Below, in pieces: positions 42,091 to 55,395 of a stretch of 64,000 nt of DNA. The number at the start of each line of letters is the position of its first letter. Positions within the stretch are counted from its first letter, which is position 1. Origin of the DNA: Tipula vernalis (lineage: Eukaryota; Arthropoda; Insecta; Diptera; Tipulidae); assembly GCA_958295665.1 (NCBI GenBank), contig OY282560.1, positions 255,979,368 through 256,043,367 of the forward strand, read 5' to 3'. Position numbers and translations under genes: made by a program. The notes below the pieces were generated by a model, which made no database searches, had not been told where the DNA came from, and saw only the letters and a program-made list of their open reading frames with translations.

Positions 42091-45000
42091 TTACAAAGGC
42101 ATACTCCAATAATAAAATTAAAATATTAAATTATAATCAAATTGGATTGCTGTTTTTAAAGTGGATTTACAAAGGCCTACTCCAATAATAAAATTAAAAT
42201 ATTAAATTAAAATCAAATTGGATTGCTGTTTTTAAAGTGGATTTACAAAGGCCTACCACCAATAATAAAATTAAAATATTAAATTAAAATCGAATCCAAA
42301 TTGGATTGCTGTCTTTAAAGTAGATTTACAAAGGCCTACACCAATAATAAAATTAAAATATTAAATTTAAATCGAATCCAAATTGGATTGCTGTCTTTAA
42401 AGTAGATTTACAAAGGCCTACTCCAATAATAAAATTAAAATATTAAATTAAAATCAAATTGGATTGCTGTTTTTAAAGTGGATTTACAAAGGCCTACTCC
42501 AATAATAAAATTAAAATATTAAATTAAAATCAAATTGAATTGCTGTTTTTAAAGTGGATTTACAAAGGCCTACTCCAATAATAATTAAAATAAAATATTA
42601 AATTAAAATCAAATTGGATTGCTGTTTCTAAAGTGGATTTACAAAGGCCTGCTCCAATAATAAAATTAAAATATTAAATTAAAATCAAATTGGATTGCTG
42701 TTTTTAAAGTGGATTTACAAAGGCCTACTCCAATAATAAAATTAAAATATTAAATTAAAATCAAATTGGATTGCTGTTTTTAAAGTGGATTTACAAAGGC
42801 CTACTCCAATAATAAAATTAAAATATTAAAATAAATTGAAATTAGGTTGCTGTTTTTAAAGTGAATTTACAAAGGCATACTCCAATAATAAAATTAAAAT
42901 ATTAAATCAAAATCAAATTGGATTTCTGTTTTTAAAGTGGATTTACAAAGGCCTATTCCAATAATAAAATTTAAATATATAATTAAAATCAAATTGAATT
43001 GCTGTTTTTAAAGTGGATTTACAAAGGCCTACTCCAATAATAAAATTAAAATATTAAATTAAAATCAAATTGGATTGCTGTTTTTAAAGTTGATTTACAA
43101 AGGCCTACACCAATAATAAAATTAAAATATTAAATTAAAATCGAATCCAAATTGGATTGCTGTCTTTAAAGTAGATTTACAAAGGCCTACTCCAATAATA
43201 ATATTAAAATATTAAATTAAAATCAAATTGGATTGCTGTTTTTAAAGTGGATTTACAAAGGCATACTCCAATAATAAAATTAAAATATTAAATTAAAATC
43301 AAATTGGATTGCTGTTTTTAAAGTGGATTTACAAAGGCATACTCCAATAATAAAATTAAAATATTAAATTATAATCAAATTGGATTGCTGTTTTTAAAGT
43401 GGATTTACAAAGGCCCACTCCAATAATAAAATTAAAATATTAAATCAAAATCAAATTGGATTGCTGTTTTTAAAGTGGATTTGCAAAGGCAACTCCAATA
43501 ATAAAATTAAAATATTAAATTAAAATCAAATTGGATTGCTGTTTTTAAAGTGGATTTACAAAGGCCTACTCCAATAATAAAATTAAAATATTAAATTAAA
43601 ATCAAATTGGATTGCTGTTTTTAAAGTGGATTTACAAAGGCATACTCCAATAATAAAATTAAAATATTAAATTAAAATCAAATTGGATTGCTGTTTTTAA
43701 AGTGGATTTACAAAGGCCTACTCCAATAATAAAATTAAAATATTAAATTAAAATCAAATTGGATTGCTGTTTTTAAAGTGGATTTACAAAGGCATACTCC
43801 AATAATAAAATTAAAATATTAAATTAAAATCAAATTGGATTGCTGTTTTTAAAGTGGATTTACAAAGGCCTACTCCAATAATAAAATTAAAATAATAAAT
43901 CAAAATCAAATTGGATTGCTGTTTTTAAAGTGGATTTGCAAAGGGAAATCCAATAATAAAATTAAAATATTAAATTAAAATCAAATTGGATTGCTGTTTT
44001 TAAAGTGGATTTACAAAGGCCTACTCTAATAATAAAAATAAAATATTAAATTAAAATCAAATTGGATTGCTGTTTTTAAAGTGGATTTACAAAGGCATAC
44101 TCCAATAATAAAATTAAAATATTAAATTAAAATCAAATTGGATTGCTGTTTTAAAGTGGATTTACAAAGGCCTACTCCAATAATAAAATTCAAATATTAA
44201 ATTAAAATCAAATTGGATTGCTGTTTTTAAAGTGGATTAACAAAGGCATACTCCAATAATAAAATTAAAATATTAAATTAAAATCAAATTGGATTGCTGT
44301 TTTTAAAGTAGATTTACAAAGGCCTACTCCAATAATAAAAATTAAAATATTAAATTAAAATCAAATTGGATTGCTGTTTTAAAGTGGATTTACAAAGGCC
44401 TACTCCAATAATAAAATTAAAATATTAAATTAAAATCAAATTGGATTTCTGTTTTTAAAGTGGATTTACAAAGGCCTACTCCAATAATAAAATTTAAATA
44501 TATAATTAAAATCAAATTGAATTGCTGTTTTTAAAGTGGATTTACAAAGGCCTACTCCAATAATAAAATTCAAATATTAAATTAAAATCAAATTGGATTG
44601 CTGTTTTTAAAGTGGATTTACAAAGGCCTACTCCAATAATAAAATTAAATTTTAAATTTAAATCAAATTGGATTGCTGTTTTTAAAGTAGATTTACAAAG
44701 GCTTACTCCAATAATAAAAATTAAAATATTAAATTAAAATCAAATTGGATTGCTGTTTTTAAAGTGGATTACAAAGGCATACTCCAATAATAAAATTAAA
44801 ATATTAAATTAACATCAAATTGGATTGCTGTTTTTAAAGTGGATTTACAAAGGCCTGCTCCAATAATAAAATTAAAATATTAAATTAAAATCAAATTGGA
44901 TTGCTGTTTTTAAAGTGGATTTACAAAGGCCTACTCCAATAATAAAATTAAAATATTAAATTTAAATCAAATTGGATTGCTGTTTTTAAAGTGGATTTAC

Positions 45001-45359
45001 AAAGGCCTACTCCAATAATAAAATTAAAATATTAAATTAAAATCAAATTGGATTGCTGTTTTTAAAGTGGATTTACAAAGGCCTACTCCAATAATAAAAT
45101 AAAATTTTAAATTTAAATCAAATTGGATTGCTGTTTTTAAAGTAGATTTACAAAGGCTTACTCCAATAATAAAAATTAAAATATTAAATTAAAATCAAAT
45201 TGGATTGCTGTTTTTAAAGTGGATTTACAAAGGCCTACTCCAATAATAAAATTAAAATATTAAATTAACATCAAATTGGATTGCTGTTTTTAAAGTGGAT
45301 TTACAAAGGCCTGCTCCAATAATAAAATTAAAATATTAAATTAAAATCAAATTGGATTG

Positions 45360-48300
45360 CTGTTTTTAAAGTGGATTTACAAAGGCCTACTCCAATAATA
45401 AAATTAAATTTTAAATTTAAATCAAATTGGATTGCTGTTTTTAAAGTAGATTTACAAAGGCTTACTCCAATAATAAAAATTAAAATATTAAATTAAAATC
45501 AAATTGGATTGCTGTTTTTAAAGTGGATTTACAAAGGCCTACTCCAATAATAAAATTAAAATATTAAATTAACATCAAATTGGTTTGCTGTTTTTAAAGT
45601 GGATTTACAAAGGCCTGCTCCAATAATAAAATTAAAATATTAAATTAAAATCAAATTGGATTGCTGTTTTTAAAGTGGATTTACAAAGGCCTACTCCAAT
45701 AATAAAATTAAAATATTAAATTTAAATCAAATTGGATTGCTGTTTTTAAAGTGGATTTACAAAGGCCTACTCCAATAATAAAATTAAAATATTAAATTTA
45801 AATCAAATTGGATTGCTGTCTTTAAAGTAGATTTACAAAGGCATACTCCAATAATAAAATTAAAATATTAAATTAAAATCAAATTGGATTTCTGTTTTTA
45901 AAGTGGATTTACAAAGGGCTACTCCAATAATAAAATTTAAATATATAATTAAAATCAAATTGAATTGCTGTTTTTAAAGTGGATTTACAAAGGCCTACTC
46001 CAATAATAAAATTCAAATATTAAATTAAAATCAAATTGGATTGCTGTTTTTAAAGTGGATTTACAAAGGCCTACTCCAATAATAAAATTAAATTTTAAAT
46101 TTAAATCAAATTGGATTGCTGTTTTTAAAGTAGATTTACAAAGGCTTACTCCAATAATAAAAATAAAAATATTAAATTAAAATCAAATTGGATTGCTGTT
46201 TTTAAAGTGGATTTACAAAGGCCTACTCCAATAATAAAATTAAAATATTAAATTAACATCAAATTGGATTGCTGTTTTTAAAGTGGATTTACAAAGGCCT
46301 GCTCCAATAATAAAATTAAAATATTAAATTAAAATCAAATTGGATTGCTGTTATTAAAGTGGATTTACAAAGGCATACTCCAATAATAAAATTAAATTTT
46401 AAATTTAAATCAAATTGGATTGCTGTTTTTAAAGTAGATTTACAAAGGCTTACTCCAATAATAAAAATTAAAATATTAAATTAAAATCAAATTGGATTGC
46501 TGTTTTTAAAGTGGATTTACAAAGGCCTGCTCCAATAATAAAATTAAAATATTAAATTAACATCAAATTGGATTGCTGTTTTTAAAGTGGATTTACAAAG
46601 GCCTGCTCCAATAATAAAATTAAAATATTAAATTAAAATCAAATTGGATTGCTGTTTTTAAAGTGGATTTACAAAGGCCTACTCCAATAATAAAATTAAA
46701 TTTTAAATTTAAATCAAATTGGATTGCTGTTTTTAAAGTAGATTTACAAAGGCTTACTCCAATAATAAAAATTAAAATATTAAATTAAAATCAAATTGGA
46801 TTGCTGTTTTTAAAGTGGATTTACAAAGGCCTACTCCAATAATAAAATTAAAATATTAAATTAACATCAAATTGGATTGCTGTTTTTAAAGTGGATTTAC
46901 AAAGGCCTGCTCCAATAATAAAATTAAAATATTAAATTAAAATCAAATTGGATTGCTGTTTTTAAAGTGGATTTACAAAGGCCTACTCCAATAATAAAAT
47001 TAAATTTTAAATTTAAATCAAATTGGATTGCTGTTTTTAAAGTAGATTTACAAAGGCTTACTCCAATAATAAAAATTAAAATATTAAATTAAAATCAAAT
47101 TGGATTGCTGTTTTTAAAGTGGATTTACAAAGGCCTACTCCAATAATAAAATTAAAATATTAAATTAACATCAAATTGGATTGCTGTTTTTAAAGTGGAT
47201 TTACAAAGGCCTGCTCCAATAATAAAATTAAAATATTAAATTAAAATCAAATTGGATTGCTGTTTTTAAAGTGGATTTACAAAGGCCTACTCCAATAATA
47301 AAATTAAAATATTAAATTTAAATCAAATTGGATTGCTGTTTTTAAAGTGGATTTACAAAGGCCTACTCCAATAATAAAATTAAAATATTAAATTTAAATC
47401 AAATTGGATTGCTGTCTTTAAAGTAGATTTACAAAGGCATACTCCAATAATAAAATTAAAATATTAAATTAAAATCAAATTGGATTTCTGTTTTTAAAGT
47501 GGATTTACAAAGGGCTACTCCAATAATAAAATTTAAATATATAATTAAAATCAAATTGAATTGCTGTTTTTAAAGTGGATTTACAAAGGCCTACTCCAAT
47601 AATAAAATTTAAATATTAAATTAAAATCAAATTGGATTGCTGTTTTTAAAGTGGATTTACAAAGGCCTACTCCAATAATAAAATTAAATTTTAAATTTAA
47701 ATCAAATTGGATTGCTGTTTTTAAAGTAGATTTACAAAGGCTTACTCCAATAATAAAAATTAAAATATTAAATTAAAATCAAATTGGATTGCTGTTTTTA
47801 AAGTGGATTTACAAAGGCCTACTCCAATAATAAAATTAAAATATTAAATTAACATCAAATTGGATTGCTGTTTTTAAAGTGGATTTACAAAGGCCTGCTC
47901 CAATAATAAAATTAAAATATTAAATTAAAATCAAATTGGATTGCTGTTTTTAAAGTGGATTTACAAAGGCCTACTCCAATAATAAAATTAAATTTTAAAT
48001 TTAAATCAAATTGGATTGCTGTTTTTAAAGTGGATTTACAAAGGCTTACTCCAATAATAAAAATTAAAATATTAAATTAAAATCAAATTGGATTGCTGTT
48101 TTTAAAGTGGATTTACAAAGGCCTACTCCAATAATAAAATTAAAATATTAAATTAACATCAAATTGGATTGCTGTTTTTAAAGTGGATTTACAAAGGCCT
48201 GCTCCAATAATAAAATTAAAATATTAAATTAAAATCAAATTGGATTGCTGTTTTAAAGTGGATTTACAAAGGCCTACTCCAATAATAAAATTAAATTTTA

Positions 48301-50740
48301 AATTAAAATCAAATTGGATTGCTGTTTTTAAAGTAGATTTACAAAGGCTTACTCCAATAATAAAAATTAAAATATTAAATTAAAATCAAATTGGATTGCT
48401 GTTTTTAAAGTGGATTTACAAAGGCCTACTCCAATAATAAAATTAAAATATTAAATTAACATCAAATTGGATTGCTGTTTTTAAAGTGGATTTACAAAGG
48501 CCTGCTCCAATAATAAAATTAAAATATTAAATTAAAATCAAATTGGATTGCTGTTTTTAAAGTGGATTTACAAAGGCCTACTCCAATAATAAAATTAAAA
48601 TATTAAATTTAAATCAAATTGGATTGCTGTTTTTAAAGTGGATTTACAAAGGCCTGCTCCAATAATAAAATTAAAATATTAAATTAAAATATTAAATTAA
48701 AATCAAATTGGATTGCTGTTTTTAAAGTGGATTTACAAAGGCCTACTCCAATAATAAAATTAAAATATTAAATTTAAATCAAATTGGATTGCTGTTTTTA
48801 AAGTGGATTTACAAAGGCCTACTCCAATAATAAAATTAAAATATTAAATTTAAATCAAATTGGATTGCTGTCTTTAAAGTAGATTTACAAAGGCATACTC
48901 CAATAATAAAATTAAAATATTAAATTAAAATCAAATTGGATTTCTGTTTTTAAAGTGGATTTACAAAGGGCTACTCCAATAATAAAATTTAAATATATAA
49001 TTAAAATCAAATTGGATTGCTGTTTTTAAAGTGGATTTACAAAGGCCTACTCCAATAATAAAATTCAAATATTAAATTAAAATCAAATTGGATTGCTGTT
49101 TTTAAAGTGGATTTACAAAGGCCTACTCCAATAATAAAATTAAATTTTAAATTTAAATCAAATTGGATTGCTGTTTTTAAAGTAGATTTACAAAGGCTTA
49201 CTCCAATAATAAAAATTAAAATATTAAATTAAAATCAAATTGGATTGCTGTTTTTAAAGTGGATTTACAAAGGCCTACTCCAATAATAAAATTAAAATAT
49301 TAAATTAACATCAAATTGGATTGCTGTTTTTAAAGTGGATTTACAAAGGCCTGCTCCAATAATAAAATTAAAATATTAAATTAAAATCAAATTGGATTGC
49401 TGTTTTTAAAGTGGATTTACAAAGGCCTACTCCAATAATAAAATTAAATTTTAAATTTAAATCAAATTGGATTGCTGTTTTTAAAGTAGATTTACAAAGG
49501 CTTACTCCAATAATAAAAATTAAAATATTAAATTAAAATCAAATTGGATTGCTGTTTTTAAAGTGGATTTACAAAGGCCTACTCCAATAATAAAATTAAA
49601 ATATTAAATTAACATCAAATTGGATTGCTGTTTTTAAAGTGGATTTACAAAGGCCTGCTCCAATAATAAAATTAAAATATTAAATTAAAATCAAATTGGA
49701 TTGCTGTTTTTAAAGTGGATTTACAAAGGCCTACTCCAATAATAAAATTAAATTTTAAATTTAAATCAAATTGGATTGCTGTTTTTAAAGTAGATTTACA
49801 AAGGCTTACTCCAATAATAAAAATTAAAATATTAAATTAAAATCAAATTGGATTGCTGTTTTTAAAGTGGATTTACAAAGGCCTACTCCAATAATAAAAT
49901 TAAAATATTAAATTAACATCAAATTGGATTGCTGTTTTTAAAGTGGATTTACAAAGGCCTGCTCCAATAATAAAATTAAAATATTAAATTAAAATCAAAT
50001 TGGATTGCTGTTTTTAAAGTGGATTTACAAAGGCCTACTCCAATAATAAAATTAAATTTTAAATTTAAATCAAATTGGATATCTGTTTTTAAAGTAGATT
50101 TACAAAGGCTTACTCCAATAATAAAAATTAAAATATTAAATTAAAATCAAATTGGATTGCTGTTTTTAAAGTGGATTTACAAAGGCCTACTCCAATAATA
50201 AAATTAAAATATTAAATTAACATCAAATTGGATTGCTGTTTTTAAAGTGGATTTACAAAGGCCTGCTCCAATAATAAAATTAAAATATTAAATTAAAATC
50301 AAATTGGATTGCTGTTTTTAAAGTGGATTTACAAAGGCCTACTCCAATAATAAAATTAAAATATTAAATTTAAATCAAATTGGATTGCTGTCTTTAAAGT
50401 AGATTTACAAAGGCATACTCTAATAATAAAATTAAAATATTAAATTAAAATCAAATTGGATTTCTGTTTTTAAAGTGGATTTACAAAGGGCTACTCCAAT
50501 AATAAAATTAAAATATATAATTAAAATCAAATTGAATTGCTGTTTTTAAAGTGGATTTACAAAGGCCTACTCCAATAATAAAATTCAAATATTTAATTAA
50601 AATCAAATTGGATTGCTGTTTTTAAAGTGGATTTACAAAGGCCTGCTCCAATAATAAAATTAAAATATTAAATTAAAATCAAATTGGATTGCTGTTTTTT
50701 AAGTGGATTTACAAAGGCCTACTCCAATAATAAAATTAAA
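45360..50740. repeat. Nested higher-order repeat: 304-bp tetramer in a 1,596-bp super-unit
   Basis: The tetramer is seen cleanly at 49,421-49,724. It has a 75-bp monomer (AAATTTTAAATTTAAATC, GTAGATTTAC), a 77-bp monomer (GGCTTACTCC, AATAAAAATT), a 76-bp monomer with ATTAACATC, and a 76-bp monomer with GGCCTGCTCC. Together they make 304 bp. The marker TAAATTTT recurs at 46,089, 46,393, 46,697, 47,001; then 47,685, 47,989, 48,292; then 49,141, 49,445, 49,749, 50,053; then 50,737. Spacers between groups are 684 bp (45,405-46,089, 47,001-47,685, 50,053-50,737) or 849 bp (48,292-49,141). The super-period 3x304+684 = 1,596 bp occurs twice. Confidence 0.88.
48648..48736. repeat. 89-bp satellite monomer with extra 13-bp sub-repeat
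   Basis: This monomer has one extra copy of ATTAAATTAAAAT compared with the 76-bp form, giving 89 bp. It also explains why the spacer here is 849 bp: 684 plus two monomers plus 13. Confidence 0.85.
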
Positions 50741-52624
50741 TTTTAAATTTAAATCAAATTGGATTGCTGTTTTTAAAGTAGATTTACAAAGGCCTACTCC
50801 AATAATAAAAATTAAAATATTAAATTAAAATCAAATTGGATTGCTGTTTCTAAAGTGGATTTACAAAGGCCTACTGCAATAATAAAATTAAATTTTAAAT
50901 TTAAATCAAATTGGATTGCTGTTTTTAAAGTAGATTTACAAAGGCCTACTCCAATAATAAAAATTAAAATATTAAATTAAAATCAAATTGGATTGCTGTT
51001 TTTAAAGTGGATTTACAAAGGCATACTCCAATAATAAAATTAAAATATTAAATTAAAATCAAATTGAATTGCTGTTTTAAAGTGGATTTACAAAGGCCTA
51101 CTCCAATAATAAAATTAAAATATTAAATTAAAATCAAATAAGATATCTGTTTTTAAAGTGGATTTACAAAGGCATACTCCAATAATAAAATTAAAATATG
51201 AAATTAAAATCAAATTGGATTGCTGTTTTTAAAGTGGATTTACAAAGGCATACTCCAATAATAAAATTAAAATATTAAATTAAAATCAAATTGGATTGCT
51301 GTTTTTAAAGTGGATTTACAAAGGCCTACTCCAATAATAAAATTAAATTTTAAATTTAAATCAAATTGGATTGCTGTTTTTAAAGTAGATTTACAAAGGC
51401 CTACTCCAATAATAAAAATTAAAATATTAAATTAAAATCAAATTGGATTGCTGTTTTTAAAGTGGATTTACAAAGGCATACTCCAATAATAAAATTAAAA
51501 TATTAAATTAAAATCAAATTGGATTGCTGTTTTAAAGTGGATTTACAAAGGCCTACTCCAATAATAAAATTAAAATATTAAATTAAAATCAAATAGGATA
51601 TCTGTTTTTAAAGTGGATTTACAAAGGCCTACTCCAATAATAAAATTAAAATATTAAATTAAAATCAAATTGGATTGCTGTTTTTAAAGTGGATTTACAA
51701 AGGCCTACTCCAATAATAAAATTAAATTTTAAATTTAAATCAAATTGGATTGCTGTTTTTAAAGTAGATTTACAAAGGCCTACTCCAATAATAAAAATTA
51801 AAATATTAAATTAAAATCAAATTGGATTGCTGTTTTTAAAGTGGATTTACAAAGGCCTACTCCAATAATAAAATTAAAATATTAAATTAAAATCAAATTG
51901 GATTGCTGTTTTAAAGTGGATTTACAAAGGCCTACTCCAATAATAAAATTAAAATATTAAATAAAAATCAAATAAGATATCTGTTTTTAAAGTGGATTTA
52001 CAAAGGCATACTCCAATAATAAAATTAAAATATTAAATTAAAATCAAATTGGATTGCTGTTTTAAAGTGGATTTACAAAGGCCTACTCCAATAATAAAAT
52101 TAAAATATTAAATTAAAATCAAATTGGATTGCTGTTTTTAAAGTGGATTTACAAAGGCCTTCTCCAATAATAAAATTAAATTTTAAATTTAAATCAAATT
52201 GGATTGCTGTTTTTAAAGTAGATTTACAAAGGCCTACTCCAATAATAAAATTAAAATATTAAATTAAAATCAAATTGGATTGCTGTTTTTAAAGTGGATT
52301 TACAAAGGCATACTCCAATAATAAAATTAAAATATTAAATTAAAATCAAATTGGATTGCTGTTTTTAAAGTGGAACAAAGGCATACTCCAATAATAAAAT
52401 TAAAATATTAAATTAAAATCAAATTGGATTGCTGTTTTTAAAGTGGATTTACAAAGGCCTACTCCAATAATAAAATTAAAATATTAAATTAAAATCAAAT
52501 TGGATTGCTGTTTTTAAAGTAGATTTACAAAGGCCTCCTCCAATAATAAAATTAAAATATTAAATTAAAATCAAAATGGATTGCTGTTTTTAAAGTGGAT
52601 TTACAAAGGCCTACTCCAATAATA

Positions 52625-52700
52625 AAATGAAAGTATTAAATTAAAATCAAATTGGATTGCTGTTTTTTTGAATTGCTGTTTTTAAAGTTGATTTACAAAG
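52625..52700. repeat. Rearranged satellite monomer with partial internal duplication
   Basis: After TTGGATTGCTGTTTTTTT, the monomer restarts at TTGAATTGCTGTTTTTAAAG, so the GATTGCTGTTTT part is present twice. This fits a replication slip or a crossover out of register. A second irregular unit nearby (about 52,371) has lost about 4 bases of GGATTTACAAAG, leaving GTGGAACAAAGG. Confidence 0.7.
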
Positions 52701-55359
52701 GCATACTCCAATAATAAAATTAAAATATTAAATTTAAATCAAATTGGATTGCTGTTTTTAAAGTGGATTTACAAAGGCCTACTCCGATAATAAAAATGAA
52801 ATATTAAATTAAAATCAAATTGGATTGCTGTTTTTAAAGTGGATTTACAAAGGCATACTCCAATAATAAAATTAAAATATTAAATTAAAATCAAATTGGA
52901 TTGCTGTTTTTAAAGTGGATTTGCAAAAGCAACTCCAATAATAAAATTAAAATATTAAATTAAAATCAAATTGGATTTCTGTTTTTAAAGTGGATTTACA
53001 AATGCCTACTCCAATAATAAAATTAAAATATTAAATTAAAATCAAATTGGATTGCTGTTTTTAAAGTGGATTTACAAAGGCCTACTCCAATAATAAAATT
53101 AAAATATTAAATTAAAATCAAATTGGATTGCTGTTTTTAAAGTGGATTAACAAAGGCCTACTCCAATAATAAAATTAAACTATTAACATAAATTCAAATT
53201 AGATTGCTGTTTTTAAAGTGGATTTACAAAGGCCTACTCTAATAATAAAGTTAAAATATTAAATTTAAATCGAATCCAAATTGGATTGCTGTCTTTAAAG
53301 TAGATTTACAAAGGCCTACTCCAATAATAAAATTAAAATATTAAATTAAAATCAAATTGGATTGCCGTTTTTAAAGTGGATTTACAAAGGCCTACTCCAA
53401 TAATAAAATAAAAATATTAAATTAAAATCAAATTGGATTGCTGTTTTTAAAGTGGATTTACAAAGGCCTACACCAATAATTATTAAAATGAAATATTAAA
53501 TTAAAATCAAATTGGATTGCTGTTTTTAAAGTGGATTTACAAAGGCCTACTCCAATAATAAAATTAAAATATTAAATTAAAATCAAATTGGATTGCTGTT
53601 TTTAAAGTGGATTTACAAAGGCCTACTCCAATAATAAAATTAAAATATTAAATTTAAATCAAATTGGATTGCTGTTTTTAAAGTGGATTAACAAAGGCCT
53701 ACTCCAATAATAAAATTAAAATATTAAAATAAATTCAAATTAGGTTGCTGTTTTTAAAGTGAATTTACAAAGGCCTACTCCAATAATAAAATTAAAATAT
53801 TAAATTAAAATCAAATTGGATTTCTGTTTTTAAAGTAGATTTACAAAAGCCTACTCCAATAATAAATTTTAAATATATAATTAAAATCAAATTGAATTGC
53901 TGTTTTTAAAGTGGATTTACAAAGGCCTACTCCAATAATAAAATTAAAATATTAAATTAAAATCGAATCCAAATTGGATTGCTGTCTTTAAAGTAGATTT
54001 ACAAAGGCATACTCCAATAATAAAATTAAAATATTAAATTAAAATCAAATTGGATTGCTGTTTTTAAAGTGGATTTACAAAGGCATACTCCAATAATAAA
54101 ATTAAAATATGAAATTAAAATCAAATTGGATTGCTGTTTTTAAAGTGGATTTACAAAGGCATACTCCAATAACAAAATTAAAATATTAAATTAAAATCAA
54201 ATTGGATTCCTGTTTTTAAAGTGGATTTACAAAGGCCTACTCCAATAATAAAATTAAATTTTAAATTTAAATCAAATTGGATTGCTGTTTTTAAAGTAGA
54301 TTTACAAAGGCCTACTCCAATAATAAAAATTAAAATATTAAATTAAAATCAAATTGGATTGCTGTTTTTAAAGTGGATTTACAAAGGCATACTCCAATAA
54401 TAAAATTAAAATATTAAATTAAAATCAAATTGGATTGCTGTTTTAAAGTGGATTTACAAAGGCCTACTCCAATAATAAAATTAAAATATTAAATTAAAAT
54501 CAAATAGGATATCTGTTTTTAAAGTGGATTTACAAAGGCATACTCCTATAATAAAATTAAAATATTAAATTAAAATCAAATTGGATTGCTGTTTTTAAAG
54601 TGGATTTACAAAGGCCTACTCCAATAATAAAATTAAATTTTAAATTTAAATCAAATTGGATTGCTGTTTTTAAAGTAGATTTACAAAGGCTTACTCCAAT
54701 AATAAAAATTAAAATATTAAATCGAATCCAAATTGGATTGCTGCCTTTAAAGTAGATTTACAAAGGCATACTCCAATAATAAAATTAAAATCTTAAATTA
54801 AAATCAAATTGGATTGCTGTTTTTAAAGTGGATTTACAAAGACCTACTCCAATAATAAAATTAAAATATTAAATTAAAATCAAATTGAATTGCTGTTTTT
54901 AAAGTGGATTTACAAAGGCCTACTCCAATAATAAAATTAAAATATTAAATTAAAATTAAATTGGATTGCTGTTTTTAAAGTGGATTTAAAAAGGCCTACT
55001 CCAATAATAAAATTAAAATATTAAATTAAAATCAAATAGGATATCTGTTTTTAAAGTGGATTTACAAAGGCCTACTCCAATAATAAAATTAAAATATTAA
55101 ATTAAAATCAAATTGGATTGCTGTTTTTAAAGTGGATTTACAAAGGCCTACTCCAAACATAAAATTAAAATATTAAATTAAAATTAAATTGGATTGCTGT
55201 TTTTAAAGTGGATTTACAAAGGCCTACTCCAATAATAAAATTAAAATATTAAATTAAAATCAAATTGGATTGCGGTTTTTAAAGTGGATTTACAAAGGCC
55301 TACTCCAATAATAAAATTAAATTTTAAATTAAAATGAAATTGGATTGCTGTTTTTAAAG

Positions 55360-55395
55360 TGGATTTACAAAGGCCTACGAAAGGCCTCGAAGATG
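55360..55395. other. Right boundary of the satellite array
   Basis: The last monomer breaks off ten bases into its next unit (AAAGGCCTAC, ending 55,378). It is followed by GAAAGGCCTCGAAG, which repeats the AAAGGCCT start once more before unrelated sequence begins. The short repeat at the junction suggests a microhomology-mediated join or slippage. No transposon end or target-site duplication is visible. Confidence 0.8.

Larger units (their letters stand above)
1..55378. repeat. 76-bp tandem satellite array, about 730 copies
   Basis: The whole interval is a head-to-tail array of one AT-rich monomer. A consensus-like copy is 34,696-34,771 (76 bp). It starts AAAGGCCTACTCCAATAATA, continues through an A/T-only stretch, and ends in a less AT-rich part (TTGGATTGCTG, then TTTTTAAAGTGGATTTAC). 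The consensus has 18 G/C in 76 bases and no CpG. All copies I read are in the same orientation. Every frame is closed by stops, so it is non-coding. Most monomers carry TTTAAA, and those with the GGCCT form also carry AGGCCT. I do not recognise the family by name. The long homogeneous array is typical of centromeric or pericentromeric heterochromatin, but that location is inferred. The array runs off the left edge, so its true length is unknown. Confidence 0.98.

Noticed and set aside
1..55378. CRISPR array
   Set aside because: The spacing is regular, but there are no unique spacers: the whole 76 bp is repeated, and the context is eukaryotic transposons.
1..55378. Repetitive protein-coding gene
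   Set aside because: All frames of the monomer contain stop codons (TAA is frequent), and no long open frame exists in the array.
1..55378. CENP-B box in the satellite
   Set aside because: The consensus monomer has no CpG and no CGGG core, so the known mammalian-type motif is absent.
1..55378. Helically phased A-tracts giving a bent monomer
   Set aside because: A-runs in the consensus start at about positions 20, 26, 34, 39 and 45, which is not a clean 10-11 bp phase; bending may exist but cannot be claimed.
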